DNA of 40,609 nucleotides, taken from the NCBI GenBank assembly GCA_035509415.1, contig DATJLQ010000203.1:1-40609 (forward strand), given 5' to 3'. This document shows, in pieces, positions 24,488-31,688 of this stretch. Below the pieces are notes generated by a model. The model searched no databases and had not been told where the DNA came from. It worked only from the letters and a program-made list of their open reading frames with translations. The translations under genes were made by a program, and so were the position numbers. Numbering within the stretch: the stretch's first letter is position 1; each line of letters starts with the position of its first letter. The DNA is from DATJLQ01 sp035509415 (GTDB taxonomy: Bacteria > Pseudomonadota > Alphaproteobacteria > JACZXZ01).

Positions 24488-24742
24488 GTGACGAAGGAAA
24501 ATGCGACGATTTCGTTCGAACTGTCCGCGAAACATGCGGCCGCGCTGGCGGCTCGGGGTGAGGGCCGCGTCGTTCGTTTGAGCGCCATTCCGGCACCCGA
24601 AGGGGCGACTTGCGGTGCGTCCTACAAGGCACAGAACGCGCCCTACCAGGCGCAGAATGCGCCGTTCAAGGCCCAGAACGCTCCGTTCAAGGCCCAGAAC
24701 GCGCCGTTCGCCGCTCAAAACGCGCCCTTCGCGAAGCCGTAA
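24488..24742 (+). CDS. 84-residue repeat protein with five [YF]xAQNAP heptapeptides; candidate precursor peptide
   Basis: The GTG start at 24488 has an excellent AAGGAGG site 5 bases upstream. Residues 1-41 form a charged, leader-like part (MTKENATISFELSAKHAAAL at the start, then an ARGEGRVVRLSAIP segment). A single Cys is at residue 42. Residues 46-80 are five tandem heptads: YKAQNAP, YQAQNAP, FKAQNAP, FKAQNAP, FAAQNAP, ending FAKP. The copies differ chiefly at third codon positions, so the peptide sequence appears to be under selection. There is no signal peptide or membrane helix. The ferritin-like gene follows 24 bases on, so the two should share a transcript. I do not recognise the family. 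It could be a RiPP precursor with a multi-copy core, or a small intrinsically disordered partner of the enzyme. Confidence 0.8.
   Translation: MTKENATISFELSAKHAAALAARGEGRVVRLSAIPAPEGATCGASYKAQNAPYQAQNAPFKAQNAPFKAQNAPFAAQNAPFAKP
24623..24727 (+). repeat. five tandem 21-base coding repeats
   Basis: Five 21-base units in frame, encoding [YF][KQA]AQNAP. The constant AQNAP is spelled with varied synonymous codons: GCA, GCG, GCC and GCT for Ala, AAC and AAT for Asn, CAG and CAA for Gln, CCC and CCG for Pro. The nucleotide copies have drifted while the peptide has not. Confidence 0.92.
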
Positions 24743-24766
24743 CTTCGCGGGCGCGGAGCGCGCGCC

Positions 24767-25501
24767 ATGAACGTCGTGGATTTGACCCTCGAAGCCTTGC
24801 AGCGGCACGGAACCGAGCCGCTGCCGGGCTACGAGCGGTCGCTCCGGGAAGCGTGCGAGGCGGAGCCGCCGCCCTTCGGCCAAGCCTGGTACGGCGAGCG
24901 CTATCGCGATTACGCGGTCGATCCCTCCTGGCTCGCCAATTGGCTGGTGGCGAACGCCCACGGCGAAGGCTGGGGTGCGGGCCAGCTCTGGAAGCTCTCC
25001 GGCCGCGTCGCCGATCCCGAGGTCGCCGAGCAAGTGCGGCGCCACGCGATCGACGAATCGAACCATTCGCGCTATTACATCTCGATGCTGCGCTTGGCCT
25101 TCCCCGGCACCGCGGAAGAGCCCGAGATCCTCGACCAGCTGCGCGCCCTTTCGCCCGGCTACGGCGTCAAGGACCGGCCCGAGCGCAGCGCGCCCTCCAA
25201 TCCGCGCGTCCTCACGGACGAGCTCATCCAGATGAACCTGGGCGAGATCCGCACGCGCCTCCACCAATTGCTGCTCACCCCGGTGATCATCGAGCACACG
25301 GCGCCCGAGAACCGCGAGCGCCTCAAGACCGTGCTCGACACGCTCGTGGGCGACGAAACGCGGCACATCGAGTACACCGCGCGGCTCATCGATCGCGCCT
25401 ATCGCGACGATGCGGACTACGTGGTCGCGACGATGAAGCGCCGCCTCGCCGACTTCAACAAGCTCACCATCGCCGAAGTGGGCGAGCCGAGCCTCAACTA
25501 G
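24767..25501 (+). CDS. ferritin-like di-iron oxidoreductase, partner of the repeat peptide
   Basis: A 244-residue, mostly helical soluble protein. It has the ligand pattern of a four-helix di-iron carboxylate protein: E67 (NAHGEGW), E97 and H100 (IDESNHSRYY), a third-helix Glu that may be E160 (LGEIRTR) or E176 (VIIEHT), and E197 and H200 (GDETRHIEYT). The E67 to E97 spacing of 30 residues is typical of this superfamily. Members activate oxygen for hydroxylation, desaturation or N-oxygenation, or store or reduce metals. The closest named subfamily is not clear to me. It begins 24 bases after the repeat-protein gene with a GGAG site, so it most likely acts with or on that peptide. No transporter, protease or radical-SAM gene is nearby. 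Confidence 0.82.
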   Translation: MNVVDLTLEALQRHGTEPLPGYERSLREACEAEPPPFGQAWYGERYRDYAVDPSWLANWLVANAHGEGWGAGQLWKLSGRVADPEVAEQVRRHAIDESNHSRYYISMLRLAFPGTAEEPEILDQLRALSPGYGVKDRPERSAPSNPRVLTDELIQMNLGEIRTRLHQLLLTPVIIEHTAPENRERLKTVLDTLVGDETRHIEYTARLIDRAYRDDADYVVATMKRRLADFNKLTIAEVGEPSLN

Positions 25502-25542
25502 CCTCGCGTCCCCTCGCGCGCCCCGCGCGCGCCGAATGTCCG

Positions 25543-25570
25543 AGGGCGGCCCCAGCGCCGCCCTTCGCGT
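25543..25570 (+). terminator. terminator candidate after the di-iron gene
   Basis: An 8-bp stem, AGGGCGGC with GCCGCCCT, has a 6-base loop (CCCAGC) and lies about 40 bases after the stop. The tail TCGCGTTT is only weakly T-rich. It would close a two-gene transcript before the TetR gene. Confidence 0.55.
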
Positions 25571-25656
25571 TTCTCGGCCGCCCCTGGTAACCGCGCGAAA
25601 AGGGCTTATTTAACAAAAGACATCGCGGCCCAGGGACAGAGCCCAGGGAGGAAGCA

Positions 25657-26319
25657 ATGCCGAAAGCCAAGTCGAGATCGAGCCCGGGGTCTAGCACAGG
25701 ATCGAGCCGGCCCACGGCGCGCGGCAAGGCCGGCGTGGGCGCGCGCGACGTCGTCGACGCCGCCTTGGCGCTCGCGGCCGAACGCGGCTGGCGTCGCACC
25801 TCCCTCGCCGACATCGCGGCCGCGGCCGAGCTTCCGCTCGCCGAGCTTTACCGTCTCTATCCCTCGAAAGGCGCCATCCTCGCGGCCTTCGTTGCGCGCA
25901 TCGACCGCGCCATGCTCGAGGGCGGTGCTACCGAGGGCGAGGGCGCGCGCGACCGGCTGTTCGAGGCGCTCATGCGGCGCTTCGAGGCGCTCGGGCCCCA
26001 CAAGGCGGGCGTCGAGGCGATCTTGCGCGATTGCGGCGCCGATCCGCTCGCGACCCTCTGCGGCGCCAAGCGCCTGTTGCGCTCCATGGCCTGGGTGCTC
26101 GAGGCCGCCGGCATCCCCGCCCAAGGCATCGCGGGCCGGGTGCGCGCGAAGGCGCTCGCCGGGCTCTACCTCGCGACGCTGCGCGTCTGGCTTGGCGACG
26201 AGAGCGCCGATCTCAGCCGCACCATGGCCAACCTCGACAAGGGGCTGCACCGGCTCGAGCGCATGGCCGAAATCTGCCGCCCGCTCGCCGCCTGGCGCGC
26301 CCGGCGCAAGGCCGCCTAG
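25657..26319 (+). CDS. TetR/AcrR family transcriptional regulator
   Basis: A 220-residue regulator. A Ser/Arg-rich N-terminal tail of about 28 residues precedes the TetR DNA-binding domain: ARDVVDAALALAAERGWRRT, TSLADIAAAAELPLAELYRL, YPSKGAILAAF. The C-terminal ligand domain is helical, with AGLYLATLRVWLGDES near its end. GGGAGG lies 6 bases before the ATG. The ligand is unknown. Its neighbours are the di-iron/repeat-protein pair upstream (behind a terminator candidate) and the phasin gene downstream. It could control either, or neither. Confidence 0.9.
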   Translation: MPKAKSRSSPGSSTGSSRPTARGKAGVGARDVVDAALALAAERGWRRTSLADIAAAAELPLAELYRLYPSKGAILAAFVARIDRAMLEGGATEGEGARDRLFEALMRRFEALGPHKAGVEAILRDCGADPLATLCGAKRLLRSMAWVLEAAGIPAQGIAGRVRAKALAGLYLATLRVWLGDESADLSRTMANLDKGLHRLERMAEICRPLAAWRARRKAA

Positions 26320-26374
26320 GGGCTGTTTCGGCTAAACTGCTATAAAAATTGACTTTTGCCGCCCTAAGTCATTT

Positions 26375-26389
26375 TGTTGCAATGCAACA
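26375..26389. promoter_or_regulatory. TGC/GCA-rich dyad, candidate PhaR operator
   Basis: TGTTGCA-A-TGCAACA is a perfect 7+1+7 palindrome ending 6 bases before the phasin -35 box. A second TGC/GCA-rich dyad, TGCGG...CCGCA, lies at 26425-26445 just after the -10. PhaR repressors of PHB-making bacteria bind TGC/GCA-rich dyads upstream of phasin genes, so a pair flanking the promoter fits. Confidence 0.6.
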
Positions 26390-26395
26390 TTTTTC

Positions 26396-26424
26396 TTGAC
26401 GCTGAGAGGCTGGAAGCCTATAAA
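26396..26424 (+). promoter_or_regulatory. sigma70-type promoter of the phasin gene
   Basis: TTGACG (26396-26401) and TATAAA (26419-26424) are separated by exactly 17 bases. Transcription should start near 26431, giving a leader of about 40 bases. Confidence 0.85.
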
Positions 26425-26470
26425 TGCGGCAATTGCTGCACCGCAACAACCCCGTCGGAGACATGCCGCC

Positions 26471-26920
26471 ATGACCAAGAACAGCACGTTCGGCAATCCG
26501 TTTGCCGACATCGACTACACCAAGATGTTCGCCGAATTCAAAATGCCCGGGATCAACACCGATCTCGTCGCGGAGTCCTATCGCAAGAACGTCGAGGCGA
26601 TCTCGGCAGCGAGCCAGGTCGCGATCGAGGGCATGCAGGCCGTGATCAAGCGCCAGTCGGAGATCCTGCGCGAGTCGGTCGAGGAGTACGCGCAGCTTCT
26701 GCGCGGCTACACCGCGCCCACCAGCCCCGAGGAAGCGGCCGCGAAGCAGGCCGAGCTCGCGAAGCACGCCTACGAGACCACGCTCGCGCATCTGAAGGAG
26801 CTGAGCGACCTGATCGCGAAGTCGAACGCGGACTCGATCGAGCTGCTCAACAAGCGCATCGGCGAGATGCTCGACGAGGTCAAGGGCCTGGCCGCGAAGA
26901 AGAAGGCGAAGGCCAACTAG
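26471..26920 (+). CDS. phasin family protein
   Basis: A 149-residue, all-helical protein, MTKNSTFGNPFADIDYTKMF onward. It has the phasin_2-type core FKMPGINTDLVAESYRKNVEAISAASQ, then QRQ-like KRQSEILRESVEEYAQLL and a long amphipathic C-terminal helix ending in a Lys-rich tail. Phasins coat polyhydroxyalkanoate granules and control their size and number, which implies PHB storage in this organism. ATG 26471 is chosen because an earlier in-frame start at 26396 would lie on the -35 box. The promoter and PhaR-like dyads upstream point to granule-responsive control. Confidence 0.93.
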   Translation: MTKNSTFGNPFADIDYTKMFAEFKMPGINTDLVAESYRKNVEAISAASQVAIEGMQAVIKRQSEILRESVEEYAQLLRGYTAPTSPEEAAAKQAELAKHAYETTLAHLKELSDLIAKSNADSIELLNKRIGEMLDEVKGLAAKKKAKAN

Positions 26921-26972
26921 CTCGAAGCGCGTTACCGCTCGCGCCGCCTGAGATCGGCGGCCGATCTATCGA

Positions 26973-26997
26973 GGGCCGCTCGTCGCGAGCGGCCCTT
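26973..26997 (+). terminator. hairpin terminator after the phasin gene
   Basis: A perfect 10-bp stem, GGGCCGCTCG with CGAGCGGCCC, has a TCG loop and is followed by TT. The stem is very strong but the T-run is short. Confidence 0.7.
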
Positions 26998-27039
26998 GGC
27001 GTTTCTGGAGCGTCCCGGCGCGCGTCGAAACGCGCGCGC

Positions 27040-27105
27040 AAAAGGCGTCCTCGCGCGTCAATGCGCGCGCCCAAAAGGCGTCCTCGCGCGTCAAAGCGCG
27101 CGTTC
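27040..27105. repeat. two 33-base tandem repeats just beyond the 2OG-oxygenase stop
   Basis: Units at 27040-27072 and 27073-27105 both begin AAAAGGCGTCCTCGCGCGTC and differ at four positions. Partial copies flank them on both sides (27011-27039 and 27106-27121). The tract fills the space between the phasin terminator and the oxygenase stop. 33 is a multiple of three, so it stays open if read on. Confidence 0.8.
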
Positions 27106-27121
27106 AAGGCGTCGATGCGCG

Positions 27122-27736
27122 TCAGGCGGCGCGTTTGAAGAGCGCCGAGAGACGGTGGCGCATCGAATCCCAATAGACGTGCCCGCGGTGCGTGACCCAG
27201 TTGAGCTGGATCACGCGGCGCGGGCCTTGGAAGGGCTTGTGGCCGTGGAACGAGCGCGCGCCGCGCCGGAACGCGAGCAGCAGCCCCGCGTCGGGCGGAA
27301 GCTCGAGCGCGTAGTCTTCGAGATCGTCCGGCGAGCGCAAGAGGCGCAGGCGTCCGCCCTCGGCCTCCCACGGGTCGTTCAAGTAGATCAGCACGGTAAT
27401 GAGCTTGCTCTTGGAATCGGTGTGGATGCCGCCGTCGCGCGCGCTGCATTGGCCGCGCACCGTGACCATGGTCGGCCGGTCGGTGAGGTCGATGGCGAAC
27501 TTGGCCTCGATCGCGCGGCGGAACTCGGGCCCCTCGAGCTCGGCGAGGAATTCCTGGAACGACGCACTGGCCTTGACCTCGCTGATCGGAAAGCTGCCCG
27601 GCCGCTCGATCGCGGGATAGGCCTCGCGCACGCGCGCGAGGCCGGTGGGCGAGAGGAATCCCGGCACCACCACGAATTCGTAGGGGTCGGTCGCGAGCGG
27701 GGTCGAGGCGAGCTTGTCGAGGTCGAGGAAGGTCAT
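27122..27736 (-). CDS. 2-oxoglutarate/Fe(II)-dependent oxygenase (P4H-like)
   Basis: A 204-residue double-stranded beta-helix oxygenase. The iron triad is H105 and D107 in GIHTDSKSKL plus the distal histidine in SFHGHKPF (H164 or H166). R173 or R174 in GPRRVIQLNW should bind the 2-oxoglutarate carboxylate. TVLIYLND is the typical strand after HxD. These enzymes hydroxylate proteins, peptides or small molecules using oxygen; the substrate is unknown. I chose ATG 27736 (MTFLDLDKL); ATG 27781 adds 15 residues and cannot be excluded. It lies alone on the minus strand, 78 bases after the sensor kinase gene's stop. Confidence 0.87.
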   Translation of the reverse strand: MTFLDLDKLASTPLATDPYEFVVVPGFLSPTGLARVREAYPAIERPGSFPISEVKASASFQEFLAELEGPEFRRAIEAKFAIDLTDRPTMVTVRGQCSARDGGIHTDSKSKLITVLIYLNDPWEAEGGRLRLLRSPDDLEDYALELPPDAGLLLAFRRGARSFHGHKPFQGPRRVIQLNWVTHRGHVYWDSMRHRLSALFKRAA

Positions 27737-27814
27737 GGAAGCCTTGGGTTCGGGGTCGATTGCCGGGCGCGACTTTAGCATGGAGCGGGGCTTCGCGACA
27801 CGGGCGCCCCGGCC

Positions 27815-29128
27815 CTAGACCGGCAGGCGCAGGCGCGCGCGCAGCCCGCCGAGCGGGGAATCGTCGAGCGTGAGCTCGCCCCCATGGCTGCGCATCACGT
27901 CGCGCGCGATGGTGAGGCCGAGCCCGACCCCGCCGGTTTCGATGTTGCGCGAGGGGTCGAGGCGGAAGAAGGGACGGAACACCGCCTCGCGCTGGTCGGG
28001 CGGGATGCCCGGCCCGTCGTCGTCGATCAGGATCTCGACCTGGTCGTCGCGCCGCCCGGCGCGCACCTGGACGTGGCGGCTATAGCGGGTCGCGTTCGAG
28101 ACCAGGTTCATGAGGCAGCGCCGGAATGCATCGAGGCGCACGGGCACGATGAGCTGCTCCTCGGTATGGAGGTCGATCTTGGCCCCTTGCTTCCGGGCAC
28201 CCGCGATCACCTGGTCGAGCACGGCGCCGATATCGGCCGCCTCGGGCACGCCGTCGCCCTCGCCGCGCGCGAAGGCGAGGTAGCCGTCGATCATGCGCTC
28301 CATCTCGGTCACGTCGGCCTTGAGCTCGTCGATCTCGGGCCCGTCGCCGACCATGGCGAGCTGGAGCTTCATGCGCGTGAGCGGCGTGCGCAAATCGTGC
28401 GACACGCCCGCGAGCATCTCGGTGCGCTGCTCGATCTGGCGCTTGATGCGGTCGCGCATGTTCATGAACGCGGCCGCGGCCTGGCGCACCTCGGTGGCCC
28501 CCGCGGGGCGGAATTCGGGCGCGTCTCTCCCCTTGCCGAAATCGTCGGCGGCGGCGGCGAGGCGCTTCACCGGGCGCACCTGGTTGCGCATGAACAGGAT
28601 CGCGATCGCGACGAGGACGACCGACGAGCCCGCCATCCAGAGGATGAAGATGGTGGTGGTGGGGCTGAACAGGCGTTTTTCCGTCGTGGTCGCGGTGAGC
28701 ACGCCGTCGGGCATCTGGATGCGGAACTCGATGTTGCGGTCGATCTCGGTGGTGTCGACCTGGAAAGGATGGACGACGCGCTCGGACAGAAGCGGGACGA
28801 GCATGGTGTCGAGCTCGTCGTGCACGGGCGGCGGCACCAGCTTCTGGAGCTGGGCGCCCGGCTCGAAACGCACCCTGATCGCCATGGTGTCGGCCGCGGT
28901 GCGCACGAGCCAGGCGCGATGCTCGGGGTCCGGATATTCCTCGGCGTAGGCGACGATCATGGCGACGTCGCCCGAGAGAGTCGAGGCGAGCCGGTGCGTG
29001 ATGGTGTCCCAATGGCGGTCGTAGAACACGATCGTGGTCACGAGCTCGAGCAGCAAAAGCGGCGTCACGATGATGAGGAGCGAGCGCCCCATGAGCGTGC
29101 GCGGCAGGTATCGCTTGATCCACGGCAT
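27815..29128 (-). CDS. EnvZ-like sensor histidine kinase
   Basis: A 437-residue membrane kinase. TM1 is about residues 16-36 and TM2 about 159-179, enclosing a 120-residue periplasmic sensor. A HAMP linker (NQVRPVKRLAAAADDFGKG) follows. The phosphoacceptor is H244 in GVSHDLRTPL. The ATPase domain has the N box NLVSNATRYS, then DDGPGIP and GGVGLGLTIARD. ATG 29128 has GAGGG suitably placed; GTG 29137 is an alternative. It starts 11 bases after the response-regulator stop. It should phosphorylate that regulator. The signal is unknown. Confidence 0.94.
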   Translation of the reverse strand: MPWIKRYLPRTLMGRSLLIIVTPLLLLELVTTIVFYDRHWDTITHRLASTLSGDVAMIVAYAEEYPDPEHRAWLVRTAADTMAIRVRFEPGAQLQKLVPPPVHDELDTMLVPLLSERVVHPFQVDTTEIDRNIEFRIQMPDGVLTATTTEKRLFSPTTTIFILWMAGSSVVLVAIAILFMRNQVRPVKRLAAAADDFGKGRDAPEFRPAGATEVRQAAAAFMNMRDRIKRQIEQRTEMLAGVSHDLRTPLTRMKLQLAMVGDGPEIDELKADVTEMERMIDGYLAFARGEGDGVPEAADIGAVLDQVIAGARKQGAKIDLHTEEQLIVPVRLDAFRRCLMNLVSNATRYSRHVQVRAGRRDDQVEILIDDDGPGIPPDQREAVFRPFFRLDPSRNIETGGVGLGLTIARDVMRSHGGELTLDDSPLGGLRARLRLPV

Positions 29129-29139
29129 GGGGCGCACCC

Positions 29140-29826
29140 TCAGTCGGGACGCAGCAGGTAGCCCTTGCCGCGCACGGTCTGGAGATAGCGCGGCAACTTC
29201 GGATCGGGCTCGAACTTGCGCCGAAGCCGCGTCACCTGCACGTCGACGGTGCGCGTGTTGCCCGAGAGCCGGCCGTCGCGCGCGAGGCGCTCGCGCGAGA
29301 GCGCCTGGCCCGCGTGGCTCGCGAGCACCTTCAGGAGCCGCGCCTCGCTCTCGGTGAGCTTGACCGCCTTGCCGTCGCGCGAGAGCTCGGCGCGTCTCAG
29401 GTCGAAGCTGCAGGCGCCGAGGCGCACCGCGGTCACCGCCTCCGCACTCGGCGCCTGCGGCACGCGCGCGAGGATGCGCCGGATGCGCAGCACCAGCTCT
29501 CTCGGCTCGAACGGCTTCGAGAGGTAGTCGTCGGCGCCGCGCTCGAGGCCGGCGATGCGGTGCTCGGGCTCGCCCATCGCGGTCAGCATCAGGATCGGCA
29601 CCGAGCCGCGCGCGCGCATCGCACTCGTGAAGTCGAGCCCGCTCTCGCCCGGCATCATGACGTCGAGCACGATGAGGTCGAAGGCGAGGCTCGCGAGCCG
29701 CGCCCAGGCCTCGGCCGCGTCGCCCGCGGTGGTGACGCGGAAGCCGTGCTCGGCGAGATAGCGCGCCAGGAGCTCGCGCAGGCGCTTGTCGTCGTCGACC
29801 ACGAGGATGTGAGGGGCGTCGGGCAT
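29140..29826 (-). CDS. OmpR-family response regulator, PetR-like
   Basis: A 228-residue regulator. The receiver domain begins HILVVDDDKRLREL, with phosphoacceptor D55 in LIVLDVMMPG and the conserved Lys in DYLSKPFEPREL. The C-terminal winged helix ends in VDVQVTRLRRKFEPDPKLPRY-like sequence and YLQTVRGKGYLLRPD. It follows a MarR gene by 21 bases and precedes the sensor kinase. In Rhodobacter capsulatus the MarR-OmpR pair petP-petR is needed for cytochrome bc1 function and growth, and this pair looks orthologous in type. Confidence 0.94.
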   Translation of the reverse strand: MPDAPHILVVDDDKRLRELLARYLAEHGFRVTTAGDAAEAWARLASLAFDLIVLDVMMPGESGLDFTSAMRARGSVPILMLTAMGEPEHRIAGLERGADDYLSKPFEPRELVLRIRRILARVPQAPSAEAVTAVRLGACSFDLRRAELSRDGKAVKLTESEARLLKVLASHAGQALSRERLARDGRLSGNTRTVDVQVTRLRRKFEPDPKLPRYLQTVRGKGYLLRPD

Positions 29827-29847
29827 GCAGCGCTCCCCCGGCCGCCG

Positions 29848-30333
29848 TCAGCGCGCGTCGCGGAAGCGCGCCTGATCGCGCTCGTTGATCAGGTGGATCA
29901 GGACCTGGCGGAACCCCTCGACGGCCTCGGCGCCCGCGTTGCGGAAGGCGCGCGCGAAATGCTCGCGTTGGCGCAGCGTGAGCGCGGCCTCGATCTCGAC
30001 CCCCTTTTCGGTGAGCTCGAGCCGGCGCTGGCGCCGGTCGCGCGGGCCCGGCTTCTGCACGACGATGCCGTCGCGCACCAGCTGGCTCAGCACCCTTGAC
30101 AGGCTTTGCTTGGTGATCTTCAGAATGTTCAACAGATCGGTCACGCTGATGCCCGGGTAGCGTCCCACGAAGTAGATCACCCGGTGGTGGGCACGGCCGA
30201 ACCGGTGCTTGGCGAGGAGGCTGTCGGGCTCGGCGGCGAAGTCGCGGTAGGCGAAGAACAAGAGCTCCATGCCGCGGCGGAGTTCCTCCTCGCGCAAGAA
30301 GAGCTGGTTGAAGCCCGACTTTAAGTCAGCCAT
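29848..30333 (-). CDS. MarR family transcriptional regulator, PetP-like
   Basis: A 161-residue MarR protein. The winged helix-turn-helix is GISVTDLLNILKITKQSLSR, then VLSQLVRDGIVVQ, with wing residues in DRRQRRLELTEKG. N- and C-terminal helices form the dimer interface. ATG 30333 starts MADLKSGFNQLFLREEEL; the upstream in-frame ATG at 30384 would extend into the shared promoter with ilvE. It heads the MarR-OmpR-kinase operon and resembles PetP of Rhodobacter. The 86-base gap to ilvE contains TGACG-TATA-TGACG at 30336-30349, a possible binding site. Confidence 0.88.
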   Translation of the reverse strand: MADLKSGFNQLFLREEELRRGMELLFFAYRDFAAEPDSLLAKHRFGRAHHRVIYFVGRYPGISVTDLLNILKITKQSLSRVLSQLVRDGIVVQKPGPRDRRQRRLELTEKGVEIEAALTLRQREHFARAFRNAGAEAVEGFRQVLIHLINERDQARFRDAR

Positions 30334-30419
30334 GTTGACGTATATGACGCCGAATGCTACCTGATGCAAGGATTTCCCGACCAAACCCGGTCGGCCGAGG
30401 AGAGCCGTTGGAGCCCGCC

Positions 30420-31559
30420 ATGTTGCAGCAGCCCGTGCAGGACCGCGCCCCGTCGATCACGATCGGCCGCACGCCGGTCGCGGTCGCGCTCGCGGCCAAG
30501 CCGAAAGCGCGCCCGGCGGACGACGCGCTCCAGTTCGGCACCGTCTTCACCGACCACATGTTCGTCATGGACTACCATGCCGACCGGGGCGGCTGGCAGG
30601 ACGCGCGCATCCTCCCCTACCAGCCCTTTACGCTCGATCCCGCGACCGCGGTGCTGCATTACGCCCAGTCGGTGTTCGACGGCCTGAAGGCGTTTCACGG
30701 CACGGACGGCACGATCCGGCTGTTCCGGCCCCGGAAGCATGCCGAGCGCCTCAGGGTCTCGTGCGAGCGCCTGTGCATCCCGCCGCTCGACACCGACTTC
30801 GTGCTCGGCTCGTTCCACGCGTTGGTGGGCGTCGACCATGGCTGGGTCCCGAAGAAGCGCGGCACGTCCCTCTATCTGCGTCCGACGGTGATCGCGACCG
30901 AGCCCTTCCTCGGCGTGCGCCCGTCGAAGAGCTATCGCTATTTCCTCATCCTCTCGCCGGTCGGCACCTATTACGCCGAGGGCATCGCACCGGTGAAGAT
31001 TCTGGCCACCGACAAATACGTGCGCGCGGTCGAGGGCGGAGTCGGCTGGGCGAAGACCGCGGGCAACTACGCGGCCAGCATCTTCGCCGCCGAGGAGGCG
31101 AAGAAGGAAGGCTATACCCAGGTGCTTTGGCTCGACGGCGTGCACCGCAAATTTCTCGACGAGGTCGGCACCATGAACATCATGGTGAAGATCGGCGACG
31201 AGGTGATCACGCCGCCCTTGAGCGGCACGATCCTCGCCGGCGTCACGCGCGATTCGATCCTCGCCCTCCTGCGCAAGTGGGGCGTGAAGGCGTCGGAGCG
31301 CAAGATCTCGATCGACGAGGTATTCGCCGCGTCGAAGGCGGGCACGCTCGCCGAGATGTGGGGCACGGGCACCGCCGCCGTGGTCTCGCCGGTGGGCGAG
31401 CTCGGCTACAAGGGCGAGCGCATCACCATCAACGGCGGCAAGACCGGGCCCCTCACCCAGAAGCTGTTCGACGCCATCGTCGCGATCCAGTACGGCGACA
31501 CCAACGACGAGGACGGCTGGACCGAAAGCGTCGCAACCGGCCGGCTGCACGCGGTCTGA
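30420..31559 (+). CDS. ilvE: branched-chain amino acid aminotransferase
   Basis: A 379-residue class IV PLP aminotransferase of the longer, BCAT2-like type. It interconverts Val, Leu and Ile with their 2-oxo acids. PLP-binding Lys is in the segment GVGWAKTAGNYAAS. Other family marks are HYAQSVFDGLKAFHG, LYLRPTVIATEPFLGV, LWLDGVHRKFLDEVGTMN and GTGTAAVVSPVGEL. ATG 30420 has GGAG 6 bases upstream; an earlier in-frame start at 30354 adds an unconserved tail. It diverges from the MarR gene, an arrangement common in alphaproteobacteria. Confidence 0.95.
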   Translation: MLQQPVQDRAPSITIGRTPVAVALAAKPKARPADDALQFGTVFTDHMFVMDYHADRGGWQDARILPYQPFTLDPATAVLHYAQSVFDGLKAFHGTDGTIRLFRPRKHAERLRVSCERLCIPPLDTDFVLGSFHALVGVDHGWVPKKRGTSLYLRPTVIATEPFLGVRPSKSYRYFLILSPVGTYYAEGIAPVKILATDKYVRAVEGGVGWAKTAGNYAASIFAAEEAKKEGYTQVLWLDGVHRKFLDEVGTMNIMVKIGDEVITPPLSGTILAGVTRDSILALLRKWGVKASERKISIDEVFAASKAGTLAEMWGTGTAAVVSPVGELGYKGERITINGGKTGPLTQKLFDAIVAIQYGDTNDEDGWTESVATGRLHAV

Positions 31560-31603
31560 CGCCGCCCGCGCCGCGCGACGCCGCGCGCTCCCCGGGGGCG
31601 ATT

Positions 31604-31633
31604 TTTACGACTCGATAGTCTCCCTGATATATT
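31604..31633 (+). promoter_or_regulatory. probable promoter of the PAS histidine kinase gene
   Basis: TTTACG (31604-31609) and TATATT (31628-31633) are 18 bases apart in a small AT-rich patch 55 bases before the start codon. Confidence 0.5.
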
Positions 31634-31688
31634 AGACGCGAGGCCGCGGCTCGATGGCCGCTCCGTGGCCCGCTGGAGCGAGGGAGCC

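Noticed and set aside
25657..26319. TetR gene as third member of the repeat-peptide locus
   Set aside because: A terminator candidate and its own ribosome site separate it, and it sits equally close to the phasin gene. Linkage is possible but not supported.
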